This document shows, one piece after another, positions 7,849 to 14,603 of a DNA stretch of 64,000 bases (positions are counted from its first letter, which is position 1; every line of letters begins with the position of its first letter). Location of the stretch: NCBI RefSeq assembly GCF_000731315.1, contig NZ_HG938353.1:1302001-1366000 (forward strand), in the 5' to 3' direction. The notes below the pieces were generated by a model. That model saw only the letters and a list, made by a program, of their open reading frames with translations, searched no databases and was not told the origin of the DNA. This DNA is from Neorhizobium galegae bv. orientalis str. HAMBI 540 (lineage in GTDB: Bacteria; Pseudomonadota; Alphaproteobacteria; Rhizobiales; Rhizobiaceae). The position numbers and the translations under genes are program-made.

Positions 7849-10443
7849 ATGACCTCTCACGACCTCACCAATGAACTCTTCCTCGCCGCTCACGGTTGCC
7901 TCCCGACCGAGCATCCCGGCTGGGAAAAGCAGATCGCACTTGAAGATGAAATGCGGTCGGCTGGTATCGCCCGCTTCGAGAAGGCACTGGAGAAGAACCA
8001 GACTAGGGGCAATGAGAGCAGCAACCTTTCATCCCGCCGCATGATCATCCACGCCCATGAGATGGTGGTGGCTGGTATCAAGGCGTTCCTGGAAGAGGCC
8101 AGCTCGGGCAAGGCAGGCAAGAAGCACACCGCCGTGGCCTACCTTCGTGACGCGGACCTGGATGTCGTCGCGCACCTCGCCCTCCGGAACCTGTTCGATT
8201 GCGTCTCGACCCGCACGAAGATCACCCCGCTCTCTATCCGCATCGCGTCGATGATCGAGGACGAGATGTTCTTCAATGCGTTCCGCGACCAGGACAAGGA
8301 TGCCTACGAGTTTGCCCGTAAGAAGATCGGTGAGCAGACGCACAATGCCGTCCACCAGAAGCGGGCCATGACCAAGCATGCCAAGCACAAGGGTGCGGAG
8401 TGGCAGGACTGGTCGGTCGAGGGCAAGACTGCGGTGGGCCTCAAGCTCATTGAGATCGTGGTCGAGGCCACCGGCCTCTTCGAAACCGTCCGTCAGTCAG
8501 AAGGCGTGAACAACACCAACATCTACGTGGTCGCCACGAAGGACACCATGGAATGGCTGGCCACGGAGAACTCCCGGCTTGCCCCTCTATCCCCGGTCTA
8601 CCTTCCGACCCTCCTCCCGCCGCGCCCGTGGACCTCACCGTTCCGGGGTGGCTACTGGTCCGGTCGCGTCCGCAACCTGCGGCTCATCAAAACCGGCAAT
8701 CGCCAGTACCTCACCGACCTGGACAGCATCGACATGCCCAAGGTCTATCACTCGGTCAACGCGATGCAGAACACGGCCTGGACCATCAACCGTCGCGTCT
8801 ATGACGTGATGACTTCGCTTTGGGACAATCGATCCACCCTCGCATGCCTACCCCAGGCTGACGACATCGCTCTTCCCGAGAAGCCCATGTGGCTCACCCC
8901 GGAAATGAAGAGGGAGGACATGACGGTCGAGCAGGTGGACCAGTTTATGCGCTGGAAGTCCGAGCGGACGGCCATCTATGAAGCCAACGCCCGCGCCGTG
9001 TCCAAGCGACTGGCCTTCTCCCGCATGCTTTGGGTGGCCGAGCGGTTCAAGGATGAGGAAGAGTTCTTCTTTCCTCACCAGATGGACTTCCGTGGCCGGG
9101 TCTATGCCGTGCCGTTGTTCCTCAATCCGCAGGGTGATGATGCTGCCCACGGTCTCCTCCAGTTCGCCAACTCGGTTCCGATTGGCGATGAGGAGGGGGC
9201 CAATTGGCTCGCCATCCACGGCGCTGGTCTCTGGGGTGTGGACAAATGCTCGATGGAGGAGCGTGTCCAGTGGGTGAAGGATAATGAGGAAGGCATCCTC
9301 GCGTCCGCATCCGACCCCTACGATAACCGCTTCTGGCTCACCGCTGAGAAGCCCTGGCAGGCGCTTGCGTTCTGCCATGAGTGGGATGGTTATCGGGCCG
9401 AGGGCTACTCCTATGAGAGCCACCTCCCGGTCCAGATGGACGGCACCTGTAACGGTCTCCAGAACTTCTCGGCCATGCTCCTGGACGAGATCGGGGGGGC
9501 TGCGGTCAACCTCGTGCCGGGGGATAAGCCGAACGACATCTATGCCACGGTCGCTGAGGTTCTCATCAAGAAGCTCCAGGAGATTTCCGAGGCTTGCCCT
9601 GAGGACACCACCACCAAGGAGGTGCTGGACAAGGAGACGAAGGAGCCGAAGACCATCATCGTTGAGAGCGATGGCTCCATGGCCCGCAAATGGCTGGCGT
9701 ATGGCATCACCCGCAAGGTGACCAAGCGCCCGGTCATGACGCTGGCCTATGGGGCGTCGGAGTTCGGCTTCCGGGAGCAGGTGTTCACCGACACCGTAAC
9801 CCCCTGGAAGCAGAGTGCAGGCGAGGCGTTCCCCTTCGAGGGCACTGGCTTTTCAGCGGCATCCTTCCTCGGTCTCCTCATTTGGGATTGCGTGGGCGAA
9901 GTCGTGGTTGCTGCTCGTGGGGCCATGGATTGGCTCCAGGAGGTCGCGAAGATTGCCGCCAAGGAAGGGCTTCCGGTTATCTGGAACACCCCGACCGGCC
10001 TCAAGGTCATGCAGGAGTATACCTCCAGCGAACAGAAGCGCATCGCGTTGACGTTCCAGAAGGTGCGCATGCGCCTGTCCCTCGACGTGGCGACGAAGAA
10101 GATCGACAAGCGGAAGCAGGGGAGCGGTATCTCTCCCAACTGGGTCCACTCCATGGACGCAGCTCATATGCAGCTCACGGTTTCCCGCTGCCATGATGAA
10201 GGCATCCGCTCCTTCTCGCTCATCCATGACAGCTACGGCACCCATGCAGGCAACGCCTGGGCAATGGCCCAGTTCCTCCGGGAAGAGTTCGTCCGCATGT
10301 ACGGGGACCATGATGTCCTCCAATCCTTCAAGGAGGAGATCGCCATGATGCTCGGTGTCGATCACGAAGCCCTCCCAACGCTGCCCAAGAAGGGCTCTCT
10401 GGATTTGTCTCAAGTCCTGGAGAGTCCTTTCTTTTTCGCCTAA
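7849..10443 (+). CDS. T7-type single-subunit DNA-directed RNA polymerase
   Basis: Transcribes middle and late phage genes from phage-specific promoters. The 864 residues compare with 883 in T7 gp1. Conserved blocks are MDFRGRVYAVPLFLNPQG, the first metal-binding Asp in QMDGTCNGLQNFSAML, RKVTKRPVMTLAYGASEFGF (catalytic Lys and Tyr) and the second Asp in IHDSYGTHAG. It ends in FFFA, like the FAFA foot of T7. The specificity loop region (KVRMRLSLDVATKKID) differs from T7, in line with the different promoter. GGAAGG precedes the ATG at 7849; an upstream GTG has no such site. Promoter-like sites sit directly upstream. Confidence 0.97.
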   Translation: MTSHDLTNELFLAAHGCLPTEHPGWEKQIALEDEMRSAGIARFEKALEKNQTRGNESSNLSSRRMIIHAHEMVVAGIKAFLEEASSGKAGKKHTAVAYLRDADLDVVAHLALRNLFDCVSTRTKITPLSIRIASMIEDEMFFNAFRDQDKDAYEFARKKIGEQTHNAVHQKRAMTKHAKHKGAEWQDWSVEGKTAVGLKLIEIVVEATGLFETVRQSEGVNNTNIYVVATKDTMEWLATENSRLAPLSPVYLPTLLPPRPWTSPFRGGYWSGRVRNLRLIKTGNRQYLTDLDSIDMPKVYHSVNAMQNTAWTINRRVYDVMTSLWDNRSTLACLPQADDIALPEKPMWLTPEMKREDMTVEQVDQFMRWKSERTAIYEANARAVSKRLAFSRMLWVAERFKDEEEFFFPHQMDFRGRVYAVPLFLNPQGDDAAHGLLQFANSVPIGDEEGANWLAIHGAGLWGVDKCSMEERVQWVKDNEEGILASASDPYDNRFWLTAEKPWQALAFCHEWDGYRAEGYSYESHLPVQMDGTCNGLQNFSAMLLDEIGGAAVNLVPGDKPNDIYATVAEVLIKKLQEISEACPEDTTTKEVLDKETKEPKTIIVESDGSMARKWLAYGITRKVTKRPVMTLAYGASEFGFREQVFTDTVTPWKQSAGEAFPFEGTGFSAASFLGLLIWDCVGEVVVAARGAMDWLQEVAKIAAKEGLPVIWNTPTGLKVMQEYTSSEQKRIALTFQKVRMRLSLDVATKKIDKRKQGSGISPNWVHSMDAAHMQLTVSRCHDEGIRSFSLIHDSYGTHAGNAWAMAQFLREEFVRMYGDHDVLQSFKEEIAMMLGVDHEALPTLPKKGSLDLSQVLESPFFFA

Positions 10444-10444
10444 C

Positions 10445-10462
10445 TCATCCACCTGCGCATAG
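10445..10462 (+). promoter_or_regulatory. Candidate phage operator after RNAP gene
   Basis: TCATCCACCTGCGCATAG fits the CTATCC-N6-GSATAR family and begins one base after the RNAP stop codon, 12 bp before a phage promoter. Confidence 0.35.
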
Positions 10463-10474
10463 GTTCCCTCAGAT

Positions 10475-10493
10475 GATTAGAACCCACCATAGA
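10475..10493 (+). promoter_or_regulatory. Phage RNAP promoter, copy 3
   Basis: GATTAGAACCCACCATAGA is the second promoter subclass. Downstream AATCCTCACAA is shared (with small changes) by the copies at 11568 and 13411. It heads the cluster of small genes at 10524-11565. Confidence 0.78.
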
Positions 10494-10523
10494 AATCCTC
10501 ACAACGCGACAAAGGAAATCCCC

Positions 10524-10670
10524 ATGACGAACCTCAACGAAATGCAGTCCACCCTTGGCAAGGCTATCGCCATTTGGCGGTCGGGCCGGAACATCACGTT
10601 CGCTATGGGCACCGAGCTTCGTGAGCAGGGCTATGACGTAGCCGCTCTGGCCAAGGCACACCGCCGATGA
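10524..10670 (+). CDS. Small phage protein, 48 aa, unknown
   Basis: Starts MTNLNEMQSTLGKAIAIW after a GGAAA ribosome-binding site and ends AALAKAHRR. An in-frame upstream ATG lies inside the phage promoter and was not used. Its stop overlaps the start of the next gene (ATGA). It is probably helical. I recognise no family. It is the first gene after promoter copy 3, in the place of the small middle genes of T7. Confidence 0.7.
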   Translation: MTNLNEMQSTLGKAIAIWRSGRNITFAMGTELREQGYDVAALAKAHRR

Positions 10671-10894
10671 GCCATCCATTCAAGAAGGGACAGCCCGTCC
10701 TCTGCATCCGCGCCCCGGAAGCAGGCATCCCAATCACCGAGGGCGAGACCTACACCGTCAAGCGGACCTTCCATGGTGCGCCTGACGGCAGCGAGCCTTG
10801 TATCCCGGGCATGGAGAATACCCCCGGTGTTGAACTGGTCGAGAAGCCAGGCAACTACTTCACCGCCGACCGCTTCGAGGAGGTCCAGCCATGA
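10667..10894 (+). CDS. Small phage protein, 75 aa, unknown
   Basis: MSHPFKKGQPVLCIRAPEAG, mostly predicted beta strand with a GETYTVKRTF stretch, resembles small SH3-like barrels seen in phage genomes, though no specific family is clear. It is translationally coupled on both sides: ATGA overlaps with the upstream gene and with the gene at 10891. Function unknown. Confidence 0.75.
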   Translation: MSHPFKKGQPVLCIRAPEAGIPITEGETYTVKRTFHGAPDGSEPCIPGMENTPGVELVEKPGNYFTADRFEEVQP

Positions 10895-11124
10895 GCTACG
10901 ACCTCGCCAAGACCCAGTTCCTCATCACCAAGGGACCGTTCGTAACCACCATCACCGCCTACCGTCGCAAGCGGGCGTTGATGCTCTTCGACAAGAACGA
11001 CCGGCCGGTCCGCCCCATAACCTGGGACAACTGGCGGGAGTTCCGCACGAAGTGGCCCAAGGAAGTCGAGGCCGAGAAGCTCTCGGTCAAGACGGTCTGG
11101 ACCCTGGAGGCGATCAAGCCGTGA
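10891..11124 (+). CDS. Small phage protein, 77 aa, unknown
   Basis: MSYDLAKTQFLITKGPFVTT, basic and rich in aromatic residues (PITWDNWREFRTKWP). It overlaps the upstream stop by ATGA and the next start by GTGA. The tight coupling supports it as a real gene. No family recognised. Confidence 0.75.
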   Translation: MSYDLAKTQFLITKGPFVTTITAYRRKRALMLFDKNDRPVRPITWDNWREFRTKWPKEVEAEKLSVKTVWTLEAIKP

Positions 11125-11306
11125 ACCAGGACACCCCTACGACAAGCACCGTGTCTTCCTGCTGCCGGACCTTGGCTCTCCTTCGCGAAGAGCTGAGGCG
11201 AACCCGCAGTCACCAGACGGCACTCAGTATCCAATACGCAAAGCGCAACATGGACCACGCAGCCGCCCAGGTACGGGCTGGCTTCAAGCTGGTCGAGCGC
11301 ACCTGA
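11121..11306 (+). CDS. Small phage protein, 61 aa, GTG start, unknown
   Basis: Begins with the GTG of a GTGA overlap (NQDTPTTSTVSSCCRTLALL) and ends GFKLVERT. The centre is a basic helix (REELRRTRSHQTALSIQYAK), possibly coiled. The choice of GTG rests on the four-base overlap with the upstream gene, the pattern throughout this operon. Function unknown. Confidence 0.65.
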   Translation: MNQDTPTTSTVSSCCRTLALLREELRRTRSHQTALSIQYAKRNMDHAAAQVRAGFKLVERT

Positions 11307-11322
11307 CAACTAGGAAAAGCGA

Positions 11323-11565
11323 ATGATCTACCTCCGCTACCGCGACAAAGTGGAGCGCATAGTCGATTGCCCCCGCTGCGATGGGAAGGGTTTCCACACG
11401 CTCCGCAGCGATAGCATCATCCTCATGCTGCCCAATGGCCAGAGGGCGCCATTCCTCACTGGTCACTCCTGGATGTGCGGATGCACAGGCGGAAAGGTCG
11501 TCACCTATCCATGGACCCGAGGCCGTAGCTTGCCTCCCTTAGTTCCCCGGAAGCGTCCCCGCTGA
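11323..11565 (+). CDS. Small phage protein with DnaJ-like zinc motif, 80 aa
   Basis: MIYLRYRDKVERIVDCPRCDGKGF holds a CxxCxGxG motif and a later CGCTGGK, half of a DnaJ-type zinc knuckle, so it may bind zinc. The tail is basic (RSLPPLVPRKRPR). It follows the coupled small genes with a short gap, and a phage promoter begins three bases after its stop. Role unknown; a nucleic acid or chaperone contact would only be a guess. Confidence 0.7.
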   Translation: MIYLRYRDKVERIVDCPRCDGKGFHTLRSDSIILMLPNGQRAPFLTGHSWMCGCTGGKVVTYPWTRGRSLPPLVPRKRPR

Positions 11566-11567
11566 CC

Positions 11568-11586
11568 GATTAGAACCCACCATAGC
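11568..11586 (+). promoter_or_regulatory. Phage RNAP promoter, copy 4
   Basis: GATTAGAACCCACCATAGC followed by AATCCTAACAA. It precedes the SSB - endonuclease - amidase operon. Confidence 0.78.
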
Positions 11587-11611
11587 AATCCTAACAATCC
11601 ACCCAAGCTCG

Positions 11612-11642
11612 CCCCCTGCGCCACCTCGGCCAGGGGGTTTTT
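11612..11642 (+). terminator. Hairpin with T-run upstream of SSB gene
   Basis: CCCCCTG pairs with CAGGGGG, followed by TTTTT. Being downstream of promoter copy 4 and upstream of the SSB start, it may end transcripts from host RNA polymerase or act as a leader hairpin. Confidence 0.6.
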
Positions 11643-11671
11643 CTGTTTGGGCTCAAGCCAACGGAAACATC

Positions 11672-12346
11672 ATGGCAAAAGCACCACAGCGCCCGACCCT
11701 CAACTCCCCGAAGGGCGCTTTCAAATTCCCGAAGCTCACCACTCCGGACACCAAGTTCAAAGCCGAGGGTGAATACTCGGTCAAACTCATCGTCGCATCC
11801 GATGCCCCCGGCGTGGCTGACCTGATCAGCAAGTGCGACAAGGAAGCAGCCGACAGCCTCAAGGAGGCCAAGGCCAACGCGAAGAACGCAGCCGAGGCGA
11901 AGAAGTGGGAGACCAAATACCTCCCGTATGCCCACGTCGAGGATGACGAGACTGGCGAGCCGACCGGCGATGTCGAGTTCAAGTTCACGATGAAGGCGTC
12001 CGGCGTCTCGAAGAAGACCGGCAAGCCGTGGACCCGCAAGCCCGCCCTGTTCGATGCCAAGGGCAAGCCGATCAAGGGCGAGGTCGAGATCGGTGGTGGC
12101 ACCATCGGCAAGATCAGCTTCCAGATTATCCCCTATGCCCCGACCACGACCGTGGGTGCGTCCTGCAAACTGGCGCTCGAAGCGGTGCAGATCATCGAGC
12201 TTCGCCAGTTCGGCGACAAGTCCGCATCGGCCTACGGCTTCGGTGAAGAAGACGGCTACGAATACACCAAGGACGAAGACGGCGAGAGCCCGTTTTCCGG
12301 TGACGAGGGTGAAGCACCGGCTGGTGAAGAAGAGGTCGAGTTCTAA
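11672..12346 (+). CDS. Single-stranded DNA-binding protein, T7 gp2.5 type
   Basis: Binds ssDNA during phage replication and contacts DNA polymerase and helicase. The 224 residues compare with 232 in T7 gp2.5. It starts MAKAPQRPTLNSPKGAFKFP, has an OB-fold-like centre, and ends in a highly acidic tail finishing EEEVEF. The terminal Phe after an acidic tail is the hallmark of gp2.5. It is followed after two bases by endonuclease I, as in T7. Confidence 0.9.
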   Translation: MAKAPQRPTLNSPKGAFKFPKLTTPDTKFKAEGEYSVKLIVASDAPGVADLISKCDKEAADSLKEAKANAKNAAEAKKWETKYLPYAHVEDDETGEPTGDVEFKFTMKASGVSKKTGKPWTRKPALFDAKGKPIKGEVEIGGGTIGKISFQIIPYAPTTTVGASCKLALEAVQIIELRQFGDKSASAYGFGEEDGYEYTKDEDGESPFSGDEGEAPAGEEEVEF

Positions 12347-12348
12347 GC

Positions 12349-12765
12349 ATGGTAGCCCGCACCCTCACCAGTGAGATGCGGGAGCATGCACTTCGGAATG
12401 GCTTCCGCTCGGGGCTCGAAGAGAAGGTCGCTGACCAGCTCCGAGCCTTGGGCATCGAAGTGAAGTTCGAGCAGCGCAAGGTCAAGTACACCAAGCCTGC
12501 CCGAGCTGCGACCTACACCCCTGATTTCGAATTGCCGAACGGCATCATCATCGAAACCAAAGGCCGCTTCGTTACCGCCGACCGCCAGAAGCATATCCTC
12601 ATCAAGGCCCAGCATCCCGAGCTGGACATCCGCTTCGTCTTCTCAAACTCGAAGGCGAAAATCTCCAAGACATCCGCAACGACCTATGCCGACTGGTGCC
12701 GCAAGTACGGCTTCCAGTTCGCGGACAAGACCATCCCCCTGGGGTGGATCAAGGAAACCCCATGA
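12349..12765 (+). CDS. Endonuclease I (Holliday junction resolvase), T7 gp3 type
   Basis: Resolves branched DNA and helps degrade host DNA. The 138 residues compare with 149 in T7 gp3. It contains GFRSGLEEKVADQL (Glu of the active site), TYTPDFELPNG (Asp) and IIIETKGRF (the E-x-K pair), the full PD-(D/E)xK set. HPELDIRFVFSNSKAK closely matches T7. Its stop overlaps the amidase start (ATGA), giving translational coupling. Confidence 0.95.
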   Translation: MVARTLTSEMREHALRNGFRSGLEEKVADQLRALGIEVKFEQRKVKYTKPARAATYTPDFELPNGIIIETKGRFVTADRQKHILIKAQHPELDIRFVFSNSKAKISKTSATTYADWCRKYGFQFADKTIPLGWIKETP

Positions 12766-13412
12766 GCATGAAATCCCGTACCCGCACGGACTACATCGCC
12801 GTGCATTGTGCGGCCACGCCTCCCTCTGCGGACATTGGCCGCGCCGACATCGACCGCTGGCACCGCGCCAAAGGCTGGCTGATGATCGGCTACCACTATG
12901 TCATTCGCCGCGATGGCCGCGTTGAGATCGGTCGCCCGGTCGATGCCATCGGCGCTCACGTTGAAGGCTACAACTCCATCTCGGTAGGCATCTGCCTAGT
13001 CGGTGGCGTCGATGCCAAGGGTCACAGCGAAGACAACTTCACCTCAGCCCAGTACGCCGCCCTGGCCGAGCTGCTCATCCAGCTCAAGGCCAAGTACCCG
13101 AAGGCTACCATCCAGGGTCACCGCGACTTCCCGAAGGTGGCCAAGGACTGCCCGTGCTTCGACGTTCGGAACTGGATCAACCAGACCGGCGTGTTCGTCA
13201 CGAAGCAGCCAGCAGTGAACCCGAAGCCGGTCCCGGAAACCCCGAAGACAGCGCCGAAGGACAACGGCTGGGCCTACCATACGATTGTCGAGGGTGACAC
13301 CCTGTTTGCCCTTAGCCGCAAGTGCGGCGTCTCGGTCGATCAGATCACGGCGCTCAATCCCGGCATCAAGATCAAGGCTCTCAAGATCGGCCAGACCATC
13401 CGCGTCCGCTGA
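12762..13412 (+). CDS. N-acetylmuramoyl-L-alanine amidase with C-terminal LysM domain
   Basis: Endolysin of the T7 gp3.5 family, which cuts the amide bond of peptidoglycan and in T7 also binds and inhibits the phage RNAP. The amidase part (residues 1 to about 145) has zinc ligands in IAVHCAATPP (His15), GHRDF and DCPCFDV, plus GYHYVIRRDG. After a proline-rich linker it carries a LysM domain (YHTIVEGDTLFALSRKCGVS to IGQTIRVR). T7 lysozyme is 151 residues without LysM; this one is 216. Start MSMKS at 12762 overlaps the endonuclease stop. Confidence 0.93.
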   Translation: MSMKSRTRTDYIAVHCAATPPSADIGRADIDRWHRAKGWLMIGYHYVIRRDGRVEIGRPVDAIGAHVEGYNSISVGICLVGGVDAKGHSEDNFTSAQYAALAELLIQLKAKYPKATIQGHRDFPKVAKDCPCFDVRNWINQTGVFVTKQPAVNPKPVPETPKTAPKDNGWAYHTIVEGDTLFALSRKCGVSVDQITALNPGIKIKALKIGQTIRVR

Positions 13413-13429
13413 TTAGAACCCACCATAGC
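13411..13429 (+). promoter_or_regulatory. Phage RNAP promoter, copy 5
   Basis: GATTAGAACCCACCATAGC, overlapping the last bases of the amidase gene, followed by AACCCTCACAA. It heads the operon with the primase-helicase. Confidence 0.78.
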
Positions 13430-13441
13430 AACCCTCACAAA

Positions 13442-13465
13442 CCCTCGGTCCTCACGGGCCGGGGG
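13442..13465 (+). terminator. Hairpin after promoter copy 5
   Basis: CCCTCGGTCC pairs with GGGCCGGGGG (two G-T pairs) around TCAC. The following CTTCTG is a poor T-tract, so it may be a weak terminator or a 5' mRNA hairpin. Confidence 0.4.
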
Positions 13466-13515
13466 CTTCTGTGTTCCCAGCGCCAATGCGCAATCGATAA
13501 CCGATAGGAAAACCA

Positions 13516-13698
13516 ATGCCCGTTTCCCGTAAGCGCCCGATCTCCTCCACCGCCGAGCGCGTCCTTCACCCGACCAAGGGTTACCGCAAGGTGAGCGTCA
13601 AGCGTTCCCTCGCTGCCACCGCGACCGCAGCAATCAAGTCCGGCAAGGTCTCCGCTGAGCTGGGCCTTCTCCGCAACTTCCTCCAGCACGGAGCCTGA
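13516..13698 (+). CDS. Small basic phage protein, 60 aa, unknown
   Basis: MPVSRKRPISSTAERVLHPT, strongly basic in its first half and helical later (ATAAIKSGKVSAELGLLRNF). It has a GGAAAA ribosome-binding site. It is first in the operon after promoter copy 5. A nucleic acid contact is possible from its charge but unproven. Confidence 0.65.
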   Translation: MPVSRKRPISSTAERVLHPTKGYRKVSVKRSLAATATAAIKSGKVSAELGLLRNFLQHGA

Positions 13699-13702
13699 GA
13701 CA

Positions 13703-13915
13703 TTGACCACGAAGATTGAACGCATCCGCCAGCACTTCCTCTCTGGCCGCTCGCTCACCCAGCTCGAAGCCATCGGGCTTTATGGTGCATTTCGCCTCGC
13801 TGCCCGCGTCCACGATCTCAAGGCCCAGGGTATGAAGATCGACACCCTCATGAAGGAAGACCCGAACGGTTCGCCGTATGCTGAGTATCGCCTTCGGTCG
13901 GCACGGGTCCGCTGA
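13703..13915 (+). CDS. Helix-turn-helix domain protein, 70 aa, TTG start
   Basis: IERIRQHFLSGRSLTQLEAIG followed by YGAFRLAARVHDLKAQGMKI is the helix-turn-helix signature common in small phage proteins (LTxxEAxxxYGxxRLAARIxDL). It is probably DNA-binding. The TTG at 13703 is the earliest in-frame start after the previous stop. It is followed two bases later by the next gene. Confidence 0.72.
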   Translation: MTTKIERIRQHFLSGRSLTQLEAIGLYGAFRLAARVHDLKAQGMKIDTLMKEDPNGSPYAEYRLRSARVR

Positions 13916-13917
13916 TC

Positions 13918-14280
13918 ATGAACCAGCAGCAAGTCAAATACACCATGGCCCGCATCGACACTATCGAGAAGCGGAAGTTAGAAGACCTCAAGAAGGCTTG
14001 CACTGTCCCGGCCAAGGCGATCTCTGATGAAGAGCTACAGCGGCTCCTTATGGAGGGGAAGCTCCCGGCCAAGACGGAGATCAAGCGTGACCGCTATCAC
14101 ACCGTGGCGGTGTCCGACCTGTTCGATGTGTCTGAATACATCAACTTCGAACATGTGAATGACGACTATCTGCCGGGGGTCGAAGCTATAAAGGCTGAGG
14201 CTAACCGGGTTCGCGATGAGGTCATGCTGGGCGATAACGCCGTAGCCCTGGCACTCCTCCGTGCTTTCGCTGGGGAGTGA
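13918..14280 (+). CDS. Phage protein, 120 aa, unknown
   Basis: MNQQQVKYTMARIDTIEKRK, charged and mainly helical, with AKTEIKRDRYHTVAVSDLFD in the centre. Proteins of this look occur between endonuclease/lysozyme and primase genes of T7-like phages, but none has a known function that I can assign. It sits two bases after the helix-turn-helix gene and two before a small lipoprotein-like frame. Confidence 0.75.
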   Translation: MNQQQVKYTMARIDTIEKRKLEDLKKACTVPAKAISDEELQRLLMEGKLPAKTEIKRDRYHTVAVSDLFDVSEYINFEHVNDDYLPGVEAIKAEANRVRDEVMLGDNAVALALLRAFAGE

Positions 14281-14282
14281 TC

Positions 14283-14393
14283 GTGCCTCTCATCATCTTC
14301 CTCCCGGTCACCATCGCTCTCCTCCTCATCCTCTCCTCCTGCGTCACCTATCAACCCCCAGGTCAAGACCTCTGGCTCCTGGTGGGTCGATGA
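14283..14393 (+). CDS. Tiny lipoprotein-like peptide, 36 aa, GTG start
   Basis: The translation MPLIIFLPVTIALLLILSSC has an uninterrupted hydrophobic stretch ending in a lipobox-like LSSC, then VTYQPPGQDLWLLVGR. It fills the gap between the 120-aa gene and the next gene, and its TGA overlaps the next ATG (ATGA), the coupling pattern of this operon. No clear ribosome-binding site precedes it. It could be a small lipoprotein or a chance frame. Confidence 0.5.
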   Translation: MPLIIFLPVTIALLLILSSCVTYQPPGQDLWLLVGR

Positions 14394-14593
14394 AGGGTGA
14401 CCGGCGGCCTCCACTGGTGCGCCTCCCTATCGTCTCCCTCGACGCAATCATGACCATGATCGTCACCAGCTACGCCCAGGCGTTGGCTGGGGCGGTCGGT
14501 CGCGGTGAGCTGACGACTGCGGAAGCGGCCGACATCATCGACCACGCCAACGTGCTGATGCTCGAAGGCGTCCACAAGCTCCCCAAGGGCTAA
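14390..14593 (+). CDS. Small phage protein, 67 aa, unknown
   Basis: MKGDRRPPLVRLPIVSLDAI followed by a helical region (GELTTAEAADIIDHANVLML). Its start overlaps the stop of the lipoprotein-like peptide and it ends ten bases before the primase-helicase. A longer reading starting at 14261 is possible but would overlap the 120-aa gene. Confidence 0.65.
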   Translation: MKGDRRPPLVRLPIVSLDAIMTMIVTSYAQALAGAVGRGELTTAEAADIIDHANVLMLEGVHKLPKG

Positions 14594-14603
14594 CCCCTCC
14601 ACC

